From positions 62,001 to 126,000 of the forward strand of contig JARFNK010000004.1 in the NCBI GenBank assembly GCA_029167225.1: a DNA stretch of 64,000 nucleotides. The letters run 5' to 3'. Shown piece after piece: positions 53,989 to 62,278 of the stretch. Numbering within the stretch: position 1 is the first letter of the stretch; each line of letters opens with the position of its first letter. Under the pieces are notes generated by a model. That model did not search any database. It was not told where the DNA came from and was given only the letters and a program-made list of their open reading frames with translations. Both the position numbers and the translations under genes were made by a program. Source of the stretch: Sphingobium arseniciresistens (GTDB taxonomy: Bacteria > Pseudomonadota > Alphaproteobacteria > Sphingomonadales > Sphingomonadaceae).

Positions 53989-55554
53989 ATGGCGAAGCTG
54001 ACCGACTACACGCGCTATGCCGATGCACAGAGCCACGCCAATGGGCAGGCGCTCTGGGAGCTGTTTGATGGCGACCGTGACGCGCTGAACATTGCCCATG
54101 AATGCATCACCCGGCACGCCGACGGGTCGGGCCGTCCCGCCGTCCGCATCGCCCATGCCGACGGGCGTGACGAGATATTGAGCTTCGACGAGATCTCCGC
54201 CGGGGCGGCACGGTTCGCGCACTGGCTGGACAGCGAAGGCGTGAAGCCGGGCGAGCGCATCGCGTTCATGCTGGAGCCCTCGCTGCCCTTCTATGTCTGC
54301 CTGTTCGGCGCGATGCAGACCGGCGCGATCTCAGTGCCTTTGTTCACGCTCTTTGGTCCTGATGCGTTGCGCCTGCGGGTGGATGACTGCAAGCCGAGTA
54401 TCCTCATCACCAACGCCGAAAAGGCTGAACTGGCGCGCAGCCTGGACGGTCCGCGCGTTATCATCGCCGACGAGGGGCTGCTGGACGAGATCGCGCACTT
54501 CCCCGCGACCTATACGCCCAAGACCAAGGCGGGCGACCTCGCCGTATTCCAATATACGTCCGGCACGACGCGGGAACTGCCCGAGGCGGTGAAGCACACG
54601 CACAAGGCGCTCGTCACGCTGATGTTCGCCGCGCTGTACGGCACGGGCATCCGGCCGGACGACCAGTTCTTCTGCCCGTCCTCGCCGGCCTGGGGCCATG
54701 GCCTCTGGCATGGCACGCTCGCGCCATTGGGGCTGGGTGTCACCACCGGCACCTTTGCCGGCCGGTTTGATCCGGTGCGGCTGATGAAGGCGCTGAGCGA
54801 TCACAAGATCACCAACATGTCCGCCGCCGCGACCCATTACCGGATGATGAAGAATAGCGGCAAGGCGCAGGATTACAGCTTCCATTTCAAGAAGCTCTCC
54901 TACACCGGCGAGCCGATCGACCCCGCGACGCTGGATTTCATCGACGCCTATTTCAAGGTGCCGGCGTGCTCGATGTACGGGACGACCGAGATCGGCGTCG
55001 TGCTGGTCAACTATCCGGGTGCCGACGACTTCACGGTCAAGCCCGGATCGCTTGGCAAGGCCGTGCCGGGGCAGAATCTGCAGGTGCAGCGACCCGATGG
55101 CACGCCGAGCGCGCCGGGTGAAATCGGCGAGCTTTTCCTCTGGCGCCGGGACCAGTGGGAAACCACCAAGGACCGCGCCAGGATCGACGAGGACGGCTAT
55201 TTCTATCATTGCGGCCGGGCCGACGACGTCATCATCTCGGCCGGCTGGACGATGAGCGCGGTGGAGATCGAAAACACGCTGCTCAAGCATGACACCGTGC
55301 TTGAATGCGCGGTGATCGGCGTCGCCGACGACAAGCGCGGGCAGGTGGTGAAGGCCTTCGTCATCGCCAATTGCGCGGGCAGCGACGCGCTCATCACCGA
55401 GCTTCAGAACTTCACGCGGGAAAAGCTGGCGCAGCACGAGTTTCCCCGCGTCGTCGAATTTGTGAGCGAGCTTCCCAAGACCCCGGCCGGGAAGGTCAAT
55501 CGCAAGGTTTTGCGCGATCAGGAAGCCGCGAAGGCGGCCGAACTCGCACACTGA
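53989..55554 (+). CDS. AMP-forming acyl-CoA synthetase with atypical P-loop
   Basis: A 521-residue ANL-family ligase, acetyl-CoA-synthetase/ACSM-like. The phosphate loop reads YTSGTTRELPEAVKHTH instead of TSGTTG-x-PKG: both the second Gly and the PKG Lys are absent, though a Lys follows four residues later. Other motifs are intact: MYGTTEIG, DGYFYHCGRADD, SAGWTMSAVEIE, and catalytic Lys in KTPAGKVNRK. It activates an acid for the MaoC/CoA-transferase/SDR steps that follow on the same strand. It starts 138 bp from iclR and 19 bp before the MaoC-like gene. Confidence 0.88.
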   Translation: MAKLTDYTRYADAQSHANGQALWELFDGDRDALNIAHECITRHADGSGRPAVRIAHADGRDEILSFDEISAGAARFAHWLDSEGVKPGERIAFMLEPSLPFYVCLFGAMQTGAISVPLFTLFGPDALRLRVDDCKPSILITNAEKAELARSLDGPRVIIADEGLLDEIAHFPATYTPKTKAGDLAVFQYTSGTTRELPEAVKHTHKALVTLMFAALYGTGIRPDDQFFCPSSPAWGHGLWHGTLAPLGLGVTTGTFAGRFDPVRLMKALSDHKITNMSAAATHYRMMKNSGKAQDYSFHFKKLSYTGEPIDPATLDFIDAYFKVPACSMYGTTEIGVVLVNYPGADDFTVKPGSLGKAVPGQNLQVQRPDGTPSAPGEIGELFLWRRDQWETTKDRARIDEDGYFYHCGRADDVIISAGWTMSAVEIENTLLKHDTVLECAVIGVADDKRGQVVKAFVIANCAGSDALITELQNFTREKLAQHEFPRVVEFVSELPKTPAGKVNRKVLRDQEAAKAAELAH

Positions 55555-55573
55555 CATTCATAGGAGAAGATCA

Positions 55574-56725
55574 ATGGCTACACTGGCAGAAGCGCCAACC
55601 AACAAGTTCCCCAAGATCACCGAGGAGGGGCTGGACGATCTGCGCAAACGCATCGGCGTCAAGATCGAGAACACGGTCGAGCCGTGGAACTATGAAGCCA
55701 CGCGCGACGCGATCCGCCACTATGCACACGGTATTGGCGACGATAATCCGCTGTGGTGCGACCCGGAATATGCGGCGAAGACCCAATATGGTTCGGTCGT
55801 CGCGCTGCCGAGCTTCCTGTTCACCACCAGCCGCATCATTTCGGGCTATTGCGGTGGCCTGTCGGGTGTCCATGCGATGTGGGCGGGCGCCGACTGGACC
55901 TGGCACAAGCCGGTGCTGCGCAACGACACGATCCGCACCGAAGCTTATCTGAAGGATCTGGTCGAGCATCAGACCAAGTTCGCCGGCCGCAGCTTCCAGC
56001 AGATCTACCATGTCGACTTCTTCAACCAGTCGGGTGACAAGGTGGCCGAGGGCGACAGCTGGGTGTTCCGCACCGATCGCGACGAGGCCCGCGAACGCGG
56101 CACCAAATATACTGAAGCCCGCGGCCGCGTGGAGCAGTATACCGAGGAAGAGCTGGCCGAATTCACCCGCCTGTACCAGGCAGAGGAAATTCGCGGTTCG
56201 ACCCCCCGCTATTGGGAGGATGTGAACGTTGGTGACGAACTGCCGCGCATGATGAAGGGGCCGATGACGGTCACGGGCTTCATCTGCTACGCGCAGGGCT
56301 GGGGCGGTCTCTATATCCGCGCCAACAAGCTGGCGAACCAGATGCAGCAGGCGCATCCGGGCCTTGGCATCCGCAACCGCTTCAATGTGCCCGATTGCCC
56401 CGAGCGCGTGCACTGGGACGAAGCCTTCGCGCTCGAAGTCGGCGCGCCGGGGGCCTATGATTACGGTCCAGAGCGTTGCAGCTGGCTTACCCATCATGTC
56501 ACCAACTGGATTGGCGACGATGGCTTCCTGACCAAGTCGAAGTGTCAGATCCGCCGTCACAATCCCGATGGTGACGCGATCTACATCGACGGTTCGGTGA
56601 TCCGCAAGTTCGAGGAGAACGGCAAGAAATTTGTCGAGATCCAGCAGCAGGCGGCGACGCATCGCGGCGAAGTCTCTGCCTTCGGCACTGCGATTGCCGA
56701 ACTGCCGAGCAAGGCCGGAAAGTAA
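55574..56725 (+). CDS. Double-hotdog MaoC-like acyl-CoA dehydratase
   Basis: A 383-residue protein with two hotdog domains. The N-terminal half resembles the FAS1-type dehydratase N-domain (YAHGIGDDNPLWCDPEYAAKT, ALPSFLFT). The C-terminal half resembles MaoC (YWEDVNVGDELPRMMKGPMTVTGFICYAQGW). The family hydrates or dehydrates enoyl-CoA thioesters of bulky or alicyclic acids. The start MATLAEAPTNKFP follows AGGAGAAGA. It is co-transcribed with the ligase 19 bp upstream. It could supply the hydratase activity that the crotonase at 31868 seems to lack. Confidence 0.88.
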   Translation: MATLAEAPTNKFPKITEEGLDDLRKRIGVKIENTVEPWNYEATRDAIRHYAHGIGDDNPLWCDPEYAAKTQYGSVVALPSFLFTTSRIISGYCGGLSGVHAMWAGADWTWHKPVLRNDTIRTEAYLKDLVEHQTKFAGRSFQQIYHVDFFNQSGDKVAEGDSWVFRTDRDEARERGTKYTEARGRVEQYTEEELAEFTRLYQAEEIRGSTPRYWEDVNVGDELPRMMKGPMTVTGFICYAQGWGGLYIRANKLANQMQQAHPGLGIRNRFNVPDCPERVHWDEAFALEVGAPGAYDYGPERCSWLTHHVTNWIGDDGFLTKSKCQIRRHNPDGDAIYIDGSVIRKFEENGKKFVEIQQQAATHRGEVSAFGTAIAELPSKAGK

Positions 56726-56733
56726 GTGGGGGG

Positions 56734-56765
56734 CATTCCCCTCTCCGGCGACGGAGAGGGGAATG
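56734..56765. terminator. Perfect 14-bp hairpin with GCGA tetraloop
   Basis: CATTCCCCTCTCCG and CGGAGAGGGGAATG are exact complements around a GCGA (GNRA-type) loop, 8 bp after the MaoC stop and 38 bp before the CoA-transferase start. No T-tract follows. It may act as a terminator, a 3'-end stabiliser or a site of differential expression inside the operon. Confidence 0.65.
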
Positions 56766-56802
56766 AACGGCCCTTTCAAATGCATATGACGAGGGCATTG
56801 TC

Positions 56803-58005
56803 GTGACGTCCAGCTGGACCGGTCCGCTGCAGGGCATCCGGGTACTTGATTTTACCCGTGTGCTGGCCGGGCCTTCGGCCTCGCTGGCGCTTGCGGACCT
56901 GGGCGCGGAGGTCATCAAGATCGAGCCGCCCGGGACGGGTGACGACACCCGCACCTTCCCGCCGATGCGCGAAGGAGAAAGCCATTATTTCCTGAGCGTC
57001 AATCGCGGCAAGAAAAGCATCGTCATCGACCTCAAGAGCGAGGCTGGGCTCTCGCTCGCGCGCGATATGGCCGCCAGATGCGACATATTGGTCGAAAATT
57101 ACCGGCCGGGCGTGATGGATCGGCTGGGGCTCGGCTATGAAGCGCTGTCGGCGATCAATCCGGGGCTGATCTACTGCGCGATCTCTGGCTTCGGCATGAC
57201 CGGGCCGCTCAAGGACCGGCCCTCTTTCGACATCGTGCTTCAGGCCATGTCTGGCGCGCTCAGCGTCAATGGCGAGCCGGGCGGGCTGCCGACCAAGCTG
57301 GGCATTCCGCTGGGCGATCTGGTCGGCGGGGTCAACGGCCCGATCGCGATCCTGGGAGCATTGCATGAACGCCATGCGACGGGGCGAGGGCGCCTGATCG
57401 ACATCAGCCTGATGGACGGGCTGGTCGGCATGCTCGGCTATCTGGCGCAGCTTTCCTTCTTCACCGGGCAGGATCCGGTGCGGCAGGGGTCCCAGCATCC
57501 CAATCTCGTGCCTTACGGGATCTTTCCCGCCAGGGATGGCTCGATCGTCATCGCCTGCCTGACCAACAGCTTTTGGGGACGGATTTGCGACGCGCTCGGC
57601 ATAGCGCAATATGCCAATGACCCGCGGTACGACACGCTGGAAAAGCGGCGCGACAGCCGGGCGGATGTGAACGCGCTGCTCTCGGATGTCACGACAGGCA
57701 AAACCGTGGAAGAACTGGCGGCGCTGTTTACCGAACATCAGGTGCCGCATGCGCCGATACTTGGGATCACCGAAGCGCTTGCCCAGCCGCAGGTCAGGGA
57801 GCGGGAAATGGTGGTCGAGACCGATCACAAGCTGCTGGGCAGGATCCCGATCATCAATCGTCCCATCAAGTTTCCGGGCAATGACCAGCCGGTTCCCACC
57901 GCACCCCCGGTGCTGGGCGAGCATACCGACGAGATCCTGAGCGATCTGCTCGGCCTGACGCGTGCCGAGATCGCGAGGCTGCGCGCCAGCCAAACCGTCG
58001 CCTGA
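56803..58005 (+). CDS. CaiB/BaiF family (class III) CoA-transferase
   Basis: A 400-residue formyl-CoA-transferase-like protein. It has VLDFTRVLAGPSASLALADLGAEVIKIE, NRGKKSIVIDLK, ENYRPGVMDRLGLGY and the catalytic D143 in RPSFDIVLQAMSG, which forms the aspartyl-CoA anhydride. It moves CoA between acids. It starts with GTG. It lies between the MaoC-like dehydratase and the third MFE-2-like SDR, so it may recycle CoA in the same pathway or activate a second acid. Confidence 0.92.
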   Translation: MTSSWTGPLQGIRVLDFTRVLAGPSASLALADLGAEVIKIEPPGTGDDTRTFPPMREGESHYFLSVNRGKKSIVIDLKSEAGLSLARDMAARCDILVENYRPGVMDRLGLGYEALSAINPGLIYCAISGFGMTGPLKDRPSFDIVLQAMSGALSVNGEPGGLPTKLGIPLGDLVGGVNGPIAILGALHERHATGRGRLIDISLMDGLVGMLGYLAQLSFFTGQDPVRQGSQHPNLVPYGIFPARDGSIVIACLTNSFWGRICDALGIAQYANDPRYDTLEKRRDSRADVNALLSDVTTGKTVEELAALFTEHQVPHAPILGITEALAQPQVREREMVVETDHKLLGRIPIINRPIKFPGNDQPVPTAPPVLGEHTDEILSDLLGLTRAEIARLRASQTVA

Positions 58006-58134
58006 GCGATGATCGCGAGCCGGCCAGGTTCGCCTCTTGGGATCGAGCGGGGAGCCGCTACACTCCCACAGGTCATGAAACGCGCCGGCGCCATTGCGCG
58101 ACTGGCCGTCAAAGAAAACGGATGAGGACCGCCG

Positions 58135-59046
58135 ATGGCTGAACTGAGATTTGATGAACGGGTGGCGGTCATTACCGGCGGTGGGCGCGGATTGGGCCGT
58201 GCCTATGCGCTGCTGCTCGCCGCGCGTGGGGCGAAGGTCATCGTCAACGATCCAGGCGTCAGCATGCAGGGCGAGGGCACTGATGCCGGGCCTGCTGAGG
58301 AGGTGGTGCGGGAAATCAGGGCAGCGGGCGGAGAGGCGATCGCGTCGACCGATTCCGTCGCGACGCCGGAAGGCGGCAATGCGATGATCGACGCGGCGCT
58401 GGCGCATTTCGGTCGGATCGACATTCTCATCCACAATGCCGGCATCGTTCGGCGCGGGTCGCTCAGTGAACTCAGCTATGCCGATTTCGAGACAGTGCTG
58501 GACGTGCATCTCCGCGGCGCCTTCCATGTCGTGCGTGCGGCCTTTCCGCACATGCAGGCGGCGGGCTATGGCCGTATCGTGCTCACGGGATCGATCAACG
58601 GGCTTTATGGCAACGCCAATGTCGTGAACTACTCCGTCGCCAAGGCCGGTATCATCGGCCTGTCGAACGTCGCGGCGATCGAGGGTGCCGAGCATGGCAT
58701 CAAGAGCAACATCATCCTGCCGGGCGCCGTCACGCGCATGGCGGACGGGCTGGACACCAGCGCCTATCCGCCGATGGACCCGGAGATGGTCGCCCCGGCG
58801 GTCGGCTATCTGGCGCATGAAAGCTGCACCGTTTCGGGCGAGATGCTGATCGCGATGGCGGGACGGGTCGCGCGCGCCTATATGGCCGAAACGCCGGGCG
58901 TCTATCATCCGAGCTGGACGATCGAGCAGATCGCGCAGGAGCTGGATGCCGTCCGCGATACGCAGCAGCCCCTCGTCTTCCCGCCCGTACCAACGGGGCA
59001 TGTCGATCATCTGCGCTATTGTTTCGCGATGGCGAGCAAGGGGTAA
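58135..59046 (+). CDS. MFE-2/HSD17B4-like SDR dehydrogenase (copy 3 of 3)
   Basis: A 303-residue SDR nearly colinear with the copies at 22698 and 35818. It has MAELRFDERVAVITGGGRG, VIVNDPGVSMQGEG, HNAGIVRRGSLSELSY, TGSINGLYG...NYSVAKAGIIGL and PGAVTRMADGLD, plus the C-terminal GVYHPSWTIEQIA. Tyr and Lys are intact and VNDPG (Asp) suggests NAD+. The start is behind GATGAGGACC. As last gene of the plus-strand CoA set, it likely oxidises the hydroxyacyl-CoA produced by the MaoC-like hydratase, which mirrors the domain pairing inside eukaryotic MFE-2. Confidence 0.88.
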   Translation: MAELRFDERVAVITGGGRGLGRAYALLLAARGAKVIVNDPGVSMQGEGTDAGPAEEVVREIRAAGGEAIASTDSVATPEGGNAMIDAALAHFGRIDILIHNAGIVRRGSLSELSYADFETVLDVHLRGAFHVVRAAFPHMQAAGYGRIVLTGSINGLYGNANVVNYSVAKAGIIGLSNVAAIEGAEHGIKSNIILPGAVTRMADGLDTSAYPPMDPEMVAPAVGYLAHESCTVSGEMLIAMAGRVARAYMAETPGVYHPSWTIEQIAQELDAVRDTQQPLVFPPVPTGHVDHLRYCFAMASKG

Positions 59047-59216
59047 GCCGGCCTATCCGGGGCTGACTGCATCTTTGGAACGGCTTTCGTCACATGTTGG
59101 GTTCAAGGTTTCCGATAGAGGCGAGCCTTTAACAGAATTCCGGACTCATGGATGGGTCTGCGGGGCGGAGAGTCGACGGTTTGACGTAGGCGCCAGCCGC
59201 CGCTACCGCCGCGACG

Positions 59217-59969
59217 ATGATCACCCTTTTGTCCCCCGCCAAGACGCTCGATTTCGAGCGTCAGCTGCCGCCGCTTGCCGCCACCAAACCGCATTTCACC
59301 GAGGAAGCGCATAGCCTTGCCAAATCGGCTTCGAAGCTGACGCAGAAGCGGCTGGCGGAACTGATGCATATCTCGCCGCGGCTTGCGAAGCTCAATGCGG
59401 ATCGCTTCCGCGACTTCGCAGACCTGCCCGAGCGCCCGGCGCTGTTCGCCTTTGCCGGCGACGTCTACACAGGCTTTGAGGTGGACACGCTGGATGAGGC
59501 GGGCGTCACATTCGCGCAGGACCATGTGCGGATGCTGTCGGGCCTTTATGGCCTGCTCCGGCCGCTCGATGCGATCCGGCCCTATAGGCTGGAAATGGGC
59601 ACGCGCTGGGCACCGCGCCATAAGCGTCTGACCGACTGGTGGGACGACCGCATTGCGCAGTTGCTGCGCGTGCAGCTTGCGGAGGAGGGATCGGGCGTCG
59701 TGCTCAATCTCGCCAGCCAGGAATATTTCGCGGCCGTCGCCGGCAAGCTGGAAGGCGTGCGGGTGATCGAGGTGGAGTTTCGCGAACCCGGCCCGAACGG
59801 CCCGCGCTTCGTGAGCTTCAACGCCAAGCGTGCGCGCGGCATGATGGCGCGCTGGATGTGCGAGCATCATGTCACGGACGTCGAAGCGATGCGTGGTTTC
59901 GACAGCGACGGATATCGCTTCGACGCGGATGAAAGCGATGCCGATCGCTGGCGGTTCACCCGGACATGA
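59217..59969 (+). CDS. yaaA: YaaA / UPF0246 peroxide-stress protein
   Basis: A 250-residue protein of the YaaA (DUF328) family, which lowers intracellular free iron during peroxide stress. Family marks are MITLLSPAKTLDF at the start, FAGDVYTGFEVDTL, MLSGLYGLLRPLDAIRPYRLEMG, VLNLASQEYF and FVSFNAKRARGMMARW. Length is typical. It overlaps the following SDR gene by four bases (ATGA), an unexpected partner. This is probably housekeeping DNA beyond the catabolic island. Confidence 0.93.
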   Translation: MITLLSPAKTLDFERQLPPLAATKPHFTEEAHSLAKSASKLTQKRLAELMHISPRLAKLNADRFRDFADLPERPALFAFAGDVYTGFEVDTLDEAGVTFAQDHVRMLSGLYGLLRPLDAIRPYRLEMGTRWAPRHKRLTDWWDDRIAQLLRVQLAEEGSGVVLNLASQEYFAAVAGKLEGVRVIEVEFREPGPNGPRFVSFNAKRARGMMARWMCEHHVTDVEAMRGFDSDGYRFDADESDADRWRFTRT

Positions 59970-60676
59970 GCGGCGTGAGCAAGGCGTCCGCAGTGGTCAT
60001 CGGCGCATCCGGCGGGATCGGCGGCGCTTTTGAGGCTGCGCTGATCGAGGAAGGCGGGTTCGAGCTCGTCCATGGTTTCGCGCGCTCGCGGACCGGGGCG
60101 CAGTATCTCGATCTGCTCGACGAGGCGAGTGTCGCCGCTGCTGCTGCACATGTCGCGAAAGGCCCGGCGCCTACGCTGGTGATCGTCGCCACCGGCCTGC
60201 TTCATGCAGGAGACCGTGGTCCCGAAAAGGCGTTGCGCGATCTGGACCCGGAGTGGCTGGCACAGCTCTATGCCGTCAATGCCATCGGACCCGCGCTCGT
60301 GGCGAAGCATTTTCTGCCGATCATGCCGAGAAGCGGGCGCACGGTTTTCGCTGCGCTCTCGGCGCGGGTCGGTTCGATCGGCGACAACCGGCTGGGCGGA
60401 TGGCATGGCTATCGCGCATCAAAAGCGGCGCTGAACATGCTGGTGCGTAACCTGGCGATCGAGGAGCGCCGCCGCAATGATCGCGCGATCGTCGTTACGC
60501 TGCATCCCGGCACGGTCGATACCGCCTTGTCGCGCCCCTTCCAGCAGAATGTCCAAGATGGGCGGCTTTTCGATCCAGAGCGTGCGGCGCTGCAATTGCT
60601 TGATGTGATCGAGGGGTTGAAGGTGCCCGACAGCGGCAAGCATTTCGACTTTGAAGGCGAGGAAGTTCCATTCTGA
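59966..60676 (+). CDS. SDR-family protein, CsgA/C-factor-like
   Basis: A 236-residue SDR of the short C-factor-like group. It has VIGASGGIGGAFEAALI, NAIGPALVAKHFLP, LSARVGSIGDNRLGGWHGYRASKAAL with Ser-Tyr-Lys intact, and LHPGTVDTALSRPFQ. It is translationally coupled to yaaA through a four-base overlap. Small substrate unknown. It is convergent with the Dabb-domain gene, leaving only 12 bp between stops. Confidence 0.87.
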   Translation: MSGVSKASAVVIGASGGIGGAFEAALIEEGGFELVHGFARSRTGAQYLDLLDEASVAAAAAHVAKGPAPTLVIVATGLLHAGDRGPEKALRDLDPEWLAQLYAVNAIGPALVAKHFLPIMPRSGRTVFAALSARVGSIGDNRLGGWHGYRASKAALNMLVRNLAIEERRRNDRAIVVTLHPGTVDTALSRPFQQNVQDGRLFDPERAALQLLDVIEGLKVPDSGKHFDFEGEEVPF

Positions 60677-60688
60677 GCGCTGACATCC

Positions 60689-61096
60689 TCATGCCTTGGC
60701 GACAATCTGCATGTCGTAGACGATCACTTTCTCCCAGAGATGTTCGCAGGATGTGACGAACGCCTGATGGATGGGATGATCCTGATAGAGCTTCTGATCG
60801 GCTGCATTGTCGAAATACATCAGCTCCGAAACGCTATAGCTCGCATCGACGACATCGCGCTTTTCGGTACTGGCGGGAATGCCGATCTGCAGATCGCGAA
60901 TGACGGGAATGTCGTGAAGGATCCGCAAGCCTGCGATCAGCTGGTCGCGATCGGCCAGCGAACCGGGCCTCTTCAACCAGAAGAAGACGTGATGTACCAG
61001 CTTGGCCGGCGGCGTCTGCGCCTTGGCCGACGACAGGGCCATGCCTGCGCCGCCCAGTGCCATCATCGCCGTCATTTCCCTTCTGCTCTTTTCCAT
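60689..61096 (-). CDS. Dabb-domain (stress-responsive A/B barrel) protein with signal peptide
   Basis: A 135-residue protein. The N-terminal signal (residues 1-26, [20 protein letters not shown], ending SSAKA) has an Arg-Arg pair resembling a Tat leader, though not a full SRRxFLK motif. It is followed by a Dabb dimeric alpha/beta-barrel domain with [31 protein letters not shown], and the C-terminal [18 protein letters not shown]. Dabb proteins include small cyclases and stress proteins. It lies downstream of lacI and the GMC oxidoreductase on the same strand and may belong to that sugar- or alcohol-oxidising unit. Confidence 0.85.
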   Translation of the reverse strand: MEKSRREMTAMMALGGAGMALSSAKAQTPPAKLVHHVFFWLKRPGSLADRDQLIAGLRILHDIPVIRDLQIGIPASTEKRDVVDASYSVSELMYFDNAADQKLYQDHPIHQAFVTSCEHLWEKVIVYDMQIVAKA

Positions 61097-61153
61097 AATG
61101 CCGCTTTCCTTGCAAATGGGCTCGGAGAAGGCCCCGGCCGATGAGGATCAGTC

Positions 61154-62191
61154 TTAGGGTACGCCCGCGATGGATTGGCGCTGCACGATGTCGTGATCGA
61201 AAATTTCGTCGCGCACCTCGCCCGGTCCCTCGCTATTGCCGAGCGCGGCAATCAGGCATTGGGTAGCGCGAAAGGCCATGTCTTCAACAGGTTGGCGGAC
61301 AACTGTGAGCGGGGGCCAGATACGCGAGGCCAGGATGGTATCGTCGAAGCCGGTGACAGTCAGGTCGCACGGCAGGCGCAGACCCATATGGTTCGCCTGC
61401 GCGACGACGCCCGCCGCCAGATCGTCGCTGCTGCAGATGATCGCTGTCGGCCGGGACTGCAGGGACAGCAGTCTTCGCGCGGCTGCCATGCCAGAGGCAT
61501 AGTCGAACTCTTCATGCTGCACGATCAACTGGGGGTCTTCGAACAGGCCGTTCCTGTGCAGGGCTTCGATAAAGCCATCGCGCCGGGCTGCGACGACGCT
61601 GTAATGGTCGGGGCCGGCGATGTAGGCGATCCTGCGATGGCCGCTCGCGATCACCCGTTCGGTGATGGACAGCATCGCCGCGTGGTTGTCGATCCTGACG
61701 GTAGTGACATCGGTCATCGCCGTTCCGGTGGCGATCGCCGCAAGCGGCACGCCCAGATCGGCGATGATCGACGAACCGCTAAGCCGTTCGGCAAAGGGCG
61801 GGATGAGCAGCAGCGCCTCGGCGCCGCTGCGCACCAGATCCTGCGCGATGCGTTCGGCTTCCTCTCTGGTCACGCCATCGCCTTCGCGCAGGATGAGCTG
61901 GAGCCCGTGGGCGTTGGTTGCGCGCAACGTGCCGACGAGCACCGCATCGAGGAACGGCGTACGCTGGTTGCTGTAGATGAGGCCGACGGTCGTCGCCCGC
62001 GCCTTGGCCAGTCGGCGCGCGGCCAGATTGGGCACATATCCCAGTTCCGCGATCGCCGCCTGCACGGTCGCCACGGTGGCCGCGCTCGCCCGGCCGGCAT
62101 CATTGATGACATTGGATACCGTCATGGCGGACACGCCGGCCCGTTCCGCGACCGCGCGGATCGTGACGCTATTCTGTCTTCTTCTCGCCAT
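61154..62191 (-). CDS. LacI-family transcriptional regulator
   Basis: A 345-residue LacI/GalR-type repressor. The N-terminal HTH is TIRAVAERAGVSAMTVSNVINDAGRASAATV with the hinge helix NLAARRLAKARA, and the effector domain is periplasmic-binding-like (TVGLIYSNQRTPF, ICSSDDLAAGV, GFDDTILASRIWPPLTVV). The start MARRRQNSVTI is preferred over an upstream frame that crosses an inverted repeat. It lies downstream of the GMC oxidoreductase on the same strand and probably regulates that gene and itself in response to a sugar or polyol. Confidence 0.92.
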   Translation of the reverse strand: MARRRQNSVTIRAVAERAGVSAMTVSNVINDAGRASAATVATVQAAIAELGYVPNLAARRLAKARATTVGLIYSNQRTPFLDAVLVGTLRATNAHGLQLILREGDGVTREEAERIAQDLVRSGAEALLLIPPFAERLSGSSIIADLGVPLAAIATGTAMTDVTTVRIDNHAAMLSITERVIASGHRRIAYIAGPDHYSVVAARRDGFIEALHRNGLFEDPQLIVQHEEFDYASGMAAARRLLSLQSRPTAIICSSDDLAAGVVAQANHMGLRLPCDLTVTGFDDTILASRIWPPLTVVRQPVEDMAFRATQCLIAALGNSEGPGEVRDEIFDHDIVQRQSIAGVP

Positions 62192-62215
62192 CAAGCCCGT
62201 GCCCCCCTCCCGTCT

Positions 62216-62260
62216 GATAGCGTGTTTCCCATGGGTTCGTAGCAGCGAAAACACGCTATC
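62216..62260. repeat. 12-bp inverted repeat between the GMC gene and lacI
   Basis: GATAGCGTGTTT (62216-62227) and AAACACGCTATC (62249-62260) are exact complements with a 21-nt spacer that itself contains the palindrome CCCATGGG. It follows the GMC stop by about 20 bp and lies 25 bp upstream of the LacI start. No T-tract. It could be a LacI-family operator pair or an intercistronic hairpin. Confidence 0.65.
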
Positions 62261-62278
62261 GCGCAGGCGTTGCGACTA

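Noticed and set aside
56776-59010. A 744-codon minus-strand frame opposite the CoA-transferase and SDR.
   Set aside because: It spans two genuine plus-strand genes and their intergenic gap and has no recognisable motif.
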